Source: Candidatus Uhrbacteria bacterium (lineage in GTDB: Bacteria; Patescibacteriota; Patescibacteriia; UBA9934; GWF2-40-263). Taken from it: DNA of 5,061 nucleotides. The stretch lies in contig DOJV01000042.1 of NCBI GenBank assembly GCA_003511125.1, positions 1-5,061 on the forward strand, in the 5' to 3' direction. Positions 1 to 5,061 of the stretch are shown piece by piece. The stretch's first letter is position 1; every line of letters starts with the position of its first letter. The notes under the pieces are model-generated. The model did not search any database and was not told the DNA's origin. It saw only the letters and a list, made by a program, of their open reading frames with translations. The position numbers were made by a program, and so were the translations under genes.

Positions 1-18
1 CCCACAGAATTCTTCTAA

Positions 19-234
19 GAACCGATATTTTTAATAATTCCAACTCTGATTCATCTAACCGCGGCTGGCTTTTTAGTCCGCTGGGGCTTTTTTAAAATTT
101 TGGCTTTACTGATTCTTGGATTCTCTGGCGCCAGACTGATCGACAAAATTTTTATCACCGCTACAGAGGCTGGTGAAAAAGGTCGAAGTTACATGTTTGA
201 AAAATATCCGAGCTGGCGGTTGATTGGTTTTTAA
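19..234 (+). CDS. C-terminal part of a small membrane protein, start unresolved
   Basis: An open frame of 71 codons ends at the TAA at 232-234. Its translation begins EPIFLIIPTLIHLTAAGF and ends KYPSWRLIGF. Residues about 3-40 are strongly hydrophobic with one short charged break (RWGFFK), suggesting one long or two short membrane helices. Residues 42-71 form a polar tail. The frame is preceded by TAA at 16-18 and has no ATG, GTG or TTG before the TTG at 100, so no ordinary start explains the hydrophobic first half. The five codons left of the stop (PTEFF) stay in frame, so this may be the tail of a longer gene interrupted by a nonsense change or an assembly error. A start at TTG 100 or at the CTG at 46 is also possible. 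I recognise no family. It is convergent with the minus-strand genes. Confidence 0.4.
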   Translation, partial: EPIFLIIPTLIHLTAAGFLVRWGFFKILALLILGFSGARLIDKIFITATEAGEKGRSYMFEKYPSWRLIGF

Positions 235-248
235 AAAAATATATTCGC

Positions 249-353
249 CTCCCCCGGCCGTCGCTCGAGGCGAGCTATGGTCGGCACGGCTGTGCCCGCC
301 ATAGCCCGGTTTATGAGGCCGAAACTTTCGACGTAGGCCGGCGACGACGGGAG
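249..353. repeat. Structured GC-rich intergenic element (multi-hairpin)
   Basis: This spacer between convergent genes is much richer in G and C than its AT-rich flanks and can fold into a branched structure. The outer arms CTCCC-CCGGCC (249-259) can pair with GGCCGG (336-341) and GGGAG (349-353), with a bulge between them. Inside lie three stems: GCTCG/CGAGC around AGG (263-275), GCTATGG/CCATAGC enclosing GGCAC/GTGCC (274-305), and CGAA/TTCG (320-330). The first two share bases 274-275, so they compete or slip. No reading frame here looks coding. It may be a dispersed intergenic repeat or a small structured RNA. On the minus strand a T-rich run follows at about 235-245, so it could act as a backup terminator. 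Pairing is by eye, with no folding energy computed. Confidence 0.45.
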
Positions 354-380
354 TAGAGTTCGAGTAAAAAATCAAGAATT

Positions 381-403
381 AAAAAAACGCGTCGAAACGC
401 GTT
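381..403 (-). terminator. Rho-independent terminator overlapping the stop of the hypothetical gene
   Basis: Read on the minus strand, the stem AACGCG, a TTTCGA loop and CGCGTT are followed directly by a run of T (seven in all, two of them in the stem). The first stem bases lie within the TAA stop codon at 402-404, so coding and terminator sequence overlap. There is no matching T-run on the plus strand, so it works for the minus-strand gene only. Confidence 0.75.
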
Positions 404-893
404 ATGAGTCGTCGTCTCTTCGAGTTTCAAACTCGACAAACACAACGTTCGGAAATTCCTCGTCAAATTCAAAGGCGGGATCCTCATGAGGATTTTTGGA
501 AGGAACCAAAGAAGGCCTTTTCCAAAACAAAAGAGGACACCCGTGACCAGCAAAATCTCCATTATCATCTAAACCGTTGGGCTCAGATTTCCCATTCTCT
601 TGATATTTTAAAAGAATATTGTCGACAGTCTGATCGAAACCTCGAGAAGAGATATCTACCCCAATTTTTGTCTCAAGACAATCAAGAGCTTTTTGAAAAC
701 GCTCTGCTGTTCCGAAACGCAGAATGACATTTTGACACATCCAGTCAACGATGTCTTGCATGTCATCTTCGGTCAGATAACCCGGATCAAAGATGTCGGT
801 GGAACGCGGAGCTAGTCCTGTGAATTCACCAAGACACATTCCGAGCCGGCGAGCCACGCGAGCGCGGCATACGAGTTTTTTTTGCCATTCCAT
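402..893 (-). CDS. Hypothetical small acidic protein (163 aa)
   Basis: I do not recognise a family. The start chosen is the ATG at 891-893, giving MEWQKKLVC. It has GAGGTG six bases upstream of the start, whereas the longer option beginning at 932 (13 more residues) has no ribosome site. Residues 1-30 are basic. Residues 35-100 look like a compact helical domain (DPGYLTEDDMQDIVDWM, then a FGTAERFQKALDCLE segment). Residues 100-140 are a Gly/Asn/Pro-rich linker, and the C-terminus is acidic (FEFDEEF, ending RRDDDS). Five cysteines are scattered without a metal-binding spacing. There is no signal peptide or membrane segment, so it is probably cytosolic. It lies behind a strong terminator and ends in its own, so it is probably a single-gene transcript. 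A plus-strand frame over the same bases (404-727) is judged a shadow. Confidence 0.65.
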   Translation of the reverse strand: MEWQKKLVCRARVARRLGMCLGEFTGLAPRSTDIFDPGYLTEDDMQDIVDWMCQNVILRFGTAERFQKALDCLETKIGVDISSRGFDQTVDNILLKYQENGKSEPNGLDDNGDFAGHGCPLLFWKRPSLVPSKNPHEDPAFEFDEEFPNVVFVEFETRRDDDS

Positions 894-897
894 AAGA

Positions 898-903
898 CAC
901 CTC
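898..903 (-). promoter_or_regulatory. Ribosome binding site GAGGTG that fixes the start of the hypothetical gene
   Basis: On the minus strand GAGG is followed by six bases (TGTCTT) and then ATG. It is the only well-placed Shine-Dalgarno motif seen before any gene here. It is the reason for preferring the start at 893 over the upstream in-frame ATG at 932, which has none. Confidence 0.55.
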
Positions 904-911
904 GAGGAGAA

Positions 912-940
912 AGTAAAGGAACACTTTGTCAAATTGACAC
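912..940 (-). promoter_or_regulatory. Weak candidate promoter with internal 13-bp palindrome
   Basis: The hypothetical gene follows a strong terminator and so needs its own promoter. The best sigma-70-like pair I can place on the minus strand is GTGTCA (935-940), a 17-base spacer and TTTACT (912-917), each matching four of six consensus bases. A 13-bp palindrome, TGTCAA-A-TTGACA (927-939), overlaps the -35 box and the spacer, where a repressor site would sit. The TTGACA inside it has no partner -10 box at normal spacing. This is a guess from position and partial consensus. Confidence 0.25.
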
Positions 941-982
941 TGGTACCTTAACAAAAAACTCTTCAAAAAAGACAAGACAAAA

Positions 983-1022
983 AAATCGCACAAACGGGCC
1001 GATCGGCCCGTTTGTGCGATTT
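983..1022 (-). terminator. Strong terminator: 40-bp perfect palindrome ending the atp/carbonic anhydrase transcript
   Basis: Positions 983-1022 form a perfect inverted repeat centred on GATC (1001-1004), with arms containing ATCGCACAAACGGGCC. Read on the minus strand, it begins 18 bases after the carbonic-anhydrase-like stop codon, and its last bases run into a seven-T tract followed by GTCTTGTC. On the plus strand it is followed by TTGG and six T, so it may work in both directions, though the minus-strand reading is the better terminator. Confidence 0.88.
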
Positions 1023-1040
1023 GGTTTTTTAAACAAAATT

Positions 1041-1448
1041 CTAAACCTCCTCAACTATAATACTCCCATCGTCATTCATTACCGCCAAAATTTTTTTAAC
1101 TTCAACTTCTGGATGCTTACTCTTGATAATTTCTTCGGTCTTGGCCATATCCCCTAAATGCTGAGCACGCTCATCCTCGAGGCTTGGGAAAGCGGTGTGG
1201 CCGCCGTAAGCGCCACAGTCGGTGTGGTGCATAAGGAGAATAATTTTTGTCTCGTGTAGTTTGCAAGAGAGGTCGACTTGAGTGGCGACAAAACCATCCG
1301 GATTGGCGACAATATCTTTGCCGGCACCAGCCACAGAAATCATGTCGCAATCGCCAGGCAAGTTTTTGTCGGCCAGCCATTGATCGATGGCTTTCTGCAG
1401 GCGAAAGTCCATACAACGAATGAGGGCATGGGTACAGTTGTGGGACAT
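1041..1448 (-). CDS. Small beta-type carbonic anhydrase-like protein (135 aa)
   Basis: Beta-carbonic anhydrases interconvert CO2 and bicarbonate at a zinc site built from Cys, His and Cys, with an Asp-Arg dyad. The motifs are present here: C12-M-D14-F-R16 gives the first zinc ligand and the dyad, and H75-T-D-C78-G gives the other two ligands. SVAGAGKDIV (38-47) sits where the family has its small-residue loop, and KIILLMHH is the strand leading to the histidine. At 135 residues it is short for the family (often 160-220), lacking much of the N-terminal helical arm used for dimerisation, so zinc binding is more secure than CO2 hydration. There is no signal peptide, so it should be cytosolic. 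It starts 151 bases after atpC with no terminator between and a strong one behind it, so it is probably the last gene of the ATP synthase transcript. No Shine-Dalgarno motif precedes the ATG. Confidence 0.82.
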   Translation of the reverse strand: MSHNCTHALIRCMDFRLQKAIDQWLADKNLPGDCDMISVAGAGKDIVANPDGFVATQVDLSCKLHETKIILLMHHTDCGAYGGHTAFPSLEDERAQHLGDMAKTEEIIKSKHPEVEVKKILAVMNDDGSIIVEEV

Positions 1449-1451
1449 AGG

Positions 1452-1599
1452 AGTAGGGTTGGAGTCGTGGAATTATGGAGTCGTGCTGCGCCCGCCGAAG
1501 CTCGGCGAGGGCGGGGAGTGAAGGAAGTTTCTTTTTTTAAATTTATAAAAAATTATTCCATGACCCCACGACCCCGTGACTTGTGCACACTCCACGACT
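1452..1599. repeat. atpC to carbonic anhydrase spacer: GTCGTGG array with inverted copies and a GC hairpin
   Basis: On the plus strand, GGAGTCGTG occurs at 1461 and 1477. The opposite orientation appears as CCATGAC (1558), CCACGAC (1566), CCGTGAC (1574) and CCACGAC (1592), the first three exactly 8 bases apart. AGTCGTGGAATTAT (1463-1476) is nearly the reverse complement of 1552-1564, so the spacer can fold back. The interior holds a hairpin, CGCCC-GCCGA / TCGGC-GA-GGGCG with an AGC loop (1489-1513), and an AT-rich stretch at 1527-1557. On the minus strand no T-run follows the hairpin, so it is not an obvious terminator. The repeats begin next to the atpC stop codon. No gene is seen here. Confidence 0.6.
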
Positions 1600-2040
1600 T
1601 TAATTATTAATAGGATTACGTGGTATTTTTCTTTTCTTAATCGCCACTCGGTATCTGGCCATTTCGCGCTCCAAGGCGGCGGTGGCGGCTGCGGCCGAGA
1701 CATCGCTAATGGCGCGTTTTTCGGACAAAATTTTTCGGGCTTCTTCGCGGGCGGCTTCGATTTTTTCTAGTTCAAGTTCTTCGACACGCTCGGCTGTGTC
1801 GGCCAAAACCACAATTTGATTTCCCGGACGAACCTCTAAAAACCCGGTCGAGACCACCATCAGGTTCTCTTCCCCATTCTGTTTCAAACGCATCTCACCA
1901 GGACGAAGCGAAGTAACAAGCGGAATATGATCTGGTAATAACGTAATCTCGCCAGTCTCGGTCATAACACTCAAAGACTCGGCCTCGCCTTCAAAGACAA
2001 TCCGTTCTGGGGTGACGATTTTTATTGTTAGTTGTTTCAT
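1600..2040 (-). CDS. atpC: F-type ATP synthase epsilon subunit
   Basis: Epsilon sits on the central stalk of F1, binds gamma and the c-ring, and in many bacteria restrains wasteful ATP hydrolysis through its C-terminal helices. At 146 residues both domains are present. The N-terminal beta-sandwich covers about 1-85 and shows the family signatures TPERIVFEGEAESL, GEITLLPDHIPLVT and LRPGEM, ending VVLADTAERVEEL. Residues about 86-138 form the charged, Ala/Glu/Arg-rich helical hairpin (EKIEAAREEARKILSEKRA). The tail is KKRKIPRNPINN. I cannot see the ATP-binding consensus known from Bacillus epsilon. The start MKQLTIKIVTPE aligns with family starts. AAGGAGG (2058-2064) lies 17 bases before the ATG, too far for normal spacing, and no alternative start brings it closer. 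It follows atpD after a 143-base structured gap. Confidence 0.95.
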   Translation of the reverse strand: MKQLTIKIVTPERIVFEGEAESLSVMTETGEITLLPDHIPLVTSLRPGEMRLKQNGEENLMVVSTGFLEVRPGNQIVVLADTAERVEELELEKIEAAREEARKILSEKRAISDVSAAAATAALEREMARYRVAIKKRKIPRNPINN

Positions 2041-2054
2041 AAAATTTACTCGAT

Positions 2055-2182
2055 TCCCCTCCTTCGCCCCGCGGCGGGGCTAGGTTCTCCCACAAAGGGA
2101 AGAAAAACTTGTCACCACCTCGCGTCCCTCCCCCTCGGGGGAGGGCTAAGGCCGCGCCTCGCGGCCAGGGAGGGGGCTCGCG
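2055..2182. repeat. atpD to atpC spacer: cluster of GC-rich hairpins
   Basis: Four inverted repeats lie in about 120 bases. They are GCCCC-GCGGC-GGGGC (2066-2080), TTCTCCC/GGGA-AGAA around ACAAA (2085-2104), CCCTCCCC/GGGGAGGG (2126-2145, eight pairs and a four-base loop), and GGCCGCG/CGCGGCC around CCT (2150-2166). The ends also match in inverted orientation: TCCCCTCC at 2055-2062 faces GGGAGGGGG at 2168-2176, and CGCG at 2121-2124 faces CGCG at 2179-2182. CGCG at 2179-2182 lies one base from the atpD stop codon. No stem on the minus strand is followed by a proper T-run, so termination is unlikely. This is the most GC-rich stretch in the window and has no coding frame. Confidence 0.6.
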
Positions 2183-2183
2183 T

Positions 2184-3629
<1,446 letters not shown>

Positions 3630-3633
<4 letters not shown>

Positions 3634-4532
3634 TCCAGCGCCGCTTTGCCACCGCTGATCTCGGCGATTTCGCGAGTAATGGCGGCTTGGCGGAATTGGT
3701 TATAAGTGAAAGTTAGTGAATCAATCATGTCGCCGGCGGCGTCGGAGGCGTTTCTCATAGCCAGCATACGGGCAGAGTGTTCAGAGGCGGCGGATTCCAG
3801 AACAGCTTGGTAAACCATGGTTTCAACCAGACGCGGCAAGAGCCGATTCAGGACTTCTTCTGGGCTTGGTTCGAAGGTGTAATCAGTTTTAGGGGCATAA
3901 GGAGCGGATGGGGCTGAGGTGGAGACTTCGCCGATTGCGGAATAGTCGGATTGAGAACCGAAAGGTAGGAGTTCTAGGACGATTGGTTGTTGATTGACCG
4001 CGGAGATAAAATCAGTGTAGGCCAAAATCACGCGGTCGTAATTTTCTTTGACAAATTCGTCGACGGCCATTTTTCCGATTGGCAGAATTTCTTCAAATTT
4101 AGGATTGTTGGTAATGCCAGTAAAGCTGGCCACCAATTTGAGTCCGGCTCGGCGGGCGGCATCGGCGCCTTTGCGGCCGACGGCAATAACCTCAATATTT
4201 TCTGGACTGGTTTCTTTGATCGCCAGCATGGCTTTTTTGACCATGTTAGTATTAAAACCAGCGGCCAAACCGCGATCAGAAGTCAAAAGAATTAACAAGG
4301 TTTTGCCACTTTGATGATCTTTTTTTAACAAAGGGTGTAACGAAACATCAACCACCCGACCAATAGCCGAAACCGTATCCCAAGCCAGCCGAGCAAAAGG
4401 TCGGGACATTAAAACCGAGCTCACTGCTTTGCGCATTTTGCTGGCCGAAACCAGTTCCATGGCTTTAGTGATCTTACTCGTGTTTTTAACCGACTTAATT
4501 CGTCGGCGAATGGCGCGGGTGCTTAGGGCCAT
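3630..4532 (-). CDS. atpG: F-type ATP synthase gamma subunit
   Basis: Gamma is the rotating shaft inside the alpha3-beta3 ring. The 300 residues are complete. The N-terminal coiled-coil helix has the hallmark SVKNTSKITKAMELVSASKMRKA (14-36). LLILLTSDRGLAAGFN (79-94) is the conserved Rossmann-like core, with Ala-Ala where many species have Cys-Gly. The C-terminal helix carries SEHSARMLAMRNASDAAGDMI (250-270) and ends FRQAAITREIAEISGGKAALE. Residues about 192-221 form a Ser/Ala/Pro-rich stretch (STSAPSAPYAPKTDY) that appears longer than in typical gamma subunits and is probably a surface loop before the C-terminal helix. The start MALSTRAIRRRIKSVKNT matches the family. No Shine-Dalgarno motif is visible. 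It follows atpA after 100 bases and precedes atpD by 66. Confidence 0.97.
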
Positions 4533-4541
4533 AGGATTTTT

Positions 4542-4636
4542 GTAGAAAACATAGAATCGCTGTGCCTGCAGAAGACGTAGATCTACGATTTCTACGACTT
4601 CTACGCTCTACGCTCTACGCTTTCTACATTTTCTAC
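4542..4636. repeat. atpA to atpG spacer: 9-bp-periodic TCTAC/GTAGA foldback array
   Basis: Plus-strand TCTAC occurs seven times, at 4582, 4591, 4600, 4607, 4614, 4623 and 4632, with steps of 9, 9, 7, 7, 9 and 9. The opposite orientation GTAGA occurs at 4577 and 4542, with one-base variants GCAGA at 4568 and ATAGA at 4551, again about 9 apart. The two orientations meet in the perfect palindrome CGTAGATCTACG (4576-4587). The outermost TCTAC (4632-4636) contains the atpA TAG stop (4633-4635), and the inverted copies reach within 10 bases of the atpG start. No coding frame or terminator is seen. Confidence 0.7.
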
Positions 4637-5061
4637 TTACCAAATATTTCTTTAAACTCCGAGATCGCTAACTTCAAACCTTCGGTAGTGGTGTCTGATA
4701 AATCTTTTTCCATTTTGATGGTTTCTAGGAGGCCACTTTTTTCGGCTTTCATGAAGGTGTGAAAACCGATTTCCCAGGCTTGAATTTTTTCCACAGGTAC
4801 ATCATCGATTAAACCGTTGGTGACCGCAAAAAGGATGGCGACTTGGTTTTCGATGGCCATTGGCTGGTACTGAGGCTGCTTGGAAACTTCAACCGCGCGG
4901 CGGCCGCGTTCGATTTGTTTTTTAGTGCCTTCGTCGAGGTCGGTGGCGAATTGAGCAAAAGCTTCGAGTTCGCGGAACTGAGCCAGGTCTAGACGAAGTT
5001 TGCCGGAAACTTTTTTCATGGCTTTGGTTTGGGCGGCCGAACCGACACGAGAAACCGAAAT
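4633..5061 (-). CDS. atpA: F-type ATP synthase alpha subunit, C-terminal 142 residues (runs off the window)
   Basis: Alpha carries the non-catalytic nucleotide sites of F1 and completes the catalytic sites at the interface with beta. Only the last 142 codons are inside the window; the frame is open through 5061 and the Met at 5019 is internal. The visible part begins ISVSRVGSAAQTKAMKK, whose Arg (5047-5049) is the arginine finger that reaches into the neighbouring beta site. It continues with LRLDLAQFRELEAFAQF, the signature of the C-terminal helical domain, then GRRAVEVSKQPQYQPM and a helix-rich end (ISEFKEIFGK). P-loop and beta-barrel lie outside. The stop is TAG and sits within the spacer repeat array. 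It is the most upstream gene seen, so the operon promoter and F0 genes, if present, lie beyond the right edge. Confidence 0.97.
   Translation of the reverse strand: MSVSRVGSAAQTKAMKKVSGKLRLDLAQFRELEAFAQFATDLDEGTKKQIERGRRAVEVSKQPQYQPMAIENQVAILFAVTNGLIDDVPVEKIQAWEIGFHTFMKAEKSGLLETIKMEKDLSDTTTEGLKLAISEFKEIFGK

Noticed and set aside
310..365. Possible tRNA because of AGTTCGAG at 357-364
   Set aside because: A T-loop-like string alone is insufficient. No acceptor stem or anticodon arm can be placed with the right spacing on either strand.
106..375. Minus-strand frame of 89 codons across the left spacer
   Set aside because: It spans the structured GC element and the antisense of the membrane-protein tail, with no ribosome site and no recognisable protein character.
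386..392. Altered beta-subunit lever motif EELSEED (residue numbers of AtpD) as a functional novelty
   Set aside because: Asp-to-Glu at the first position keeps the charge, and the remaining catalytic residues are all intact, so this is ordinary family variation.
404..727. Plus-strand frame of 107 codons with an ATG at 404
   Set aside because: It lies wholly opposite the 402-893 gene. The minus-strand gene has a well-placed ribosome site, and a terminator fused to its stop. The plus-strand frame has neither, and its composition is biased to charged and Gln residues as expected of an antisense shadow.
882..1157. Plus-strand frame of 91 codons crossing the palindromic terminator
   Set aside because: It runs through the 40-bp palindrome and into the antisense of the carbonic-anhydrase-like gene. 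The translation is low-complexity Asn/Phe-rich and follows from the AT-rich DNA.
1489..1557. Terminator between atpC and the carbonic-anhydrase-like gene
   Set aside because: On the minus (transcribed) strand the GC hairpin is followed by CAGCACGAC and has no T-run. The T-run at 1531-1538 is on the plus strand and lies 17 bases past the stem.
4542..4636. CRISPR array in the atpA-atpG gap
   Set aside because: The units are only 5 conserved bases in 7-9-bp steps, with no 20-40-bp repeats or unique spacers and no cas genes in the window.

Overview
The window holds the distal end of an F-type ATP synthase operon on the minus strand, followed by a small carbonic-anhydrase-like gene and a separate unknown gene. 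In transcription order (high to low coordinates) the genes are atpA (3' part only), atpG, atpD, atpC, the carbonic-anhydrase-like gene, and a 163-residue hypothetical gene. On the plus strand, the left edge carries the end of a small membrane-protein reading frame that converges on the others.

Organism: a bacterium, since the F1 order alpha-gamma-beta-epsilon is the usual bacterial one. Several traits would fit a Patescibacteria/CPR genome from groundwater or sediment: the AT-biased coding sequence, a beta subunit with ICPFLKGGK before the P-loop, very small accessory proteins, start sites without Shine-Dalgarno motifs, and structured GC-rich spacers. This placement is inferred from family knowledge and is not proven by the window.

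Layout: 1-234 is a plus-strand membrane-protein tail with an in-frame stop at its left end. 235-401 is a structured spacer plus a minus-strand terminator. 402-893 is a hypothetical acidic protein. 894-1040 holds its leader and a 40-bp perfect palindrome that terminates the ATP synthase/carbonic anhydrase transcript. 1041-1448 is the carbonic-anhydrase-like gene. 1600-2040 is atpC, 2184-3563 atpD, 3630-4532 atpG and 4633-5061 the atpA C-terminus.

How they work together: alpha, beta, gamma and epsilon form the soluble F1 motor that couples proton (or sodium) flux to ATP synthesis or hydrolysis. All visible catalytic motifs are intact. The carbonic-anhydrase-like gene has no terminator between it and atpC, and a strong one after it, so it probably shares the ATP synthase transcript.

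The most unusual feature is non-coding. All four gaps between the co-directional genes (66 to 151 bp, long for this operon) are filled with inverted-repeat sequence starting at or near the upstream stop codon. Each gap uses a different motif: GTAGA, GTAAA, GTCGTGG, or C-rich/G-rich GC stems. Two gaps share a 9-bp rhythm and a palindromic centre. This looks like one kind of spacer architecture arising repeatedly with different sequences.
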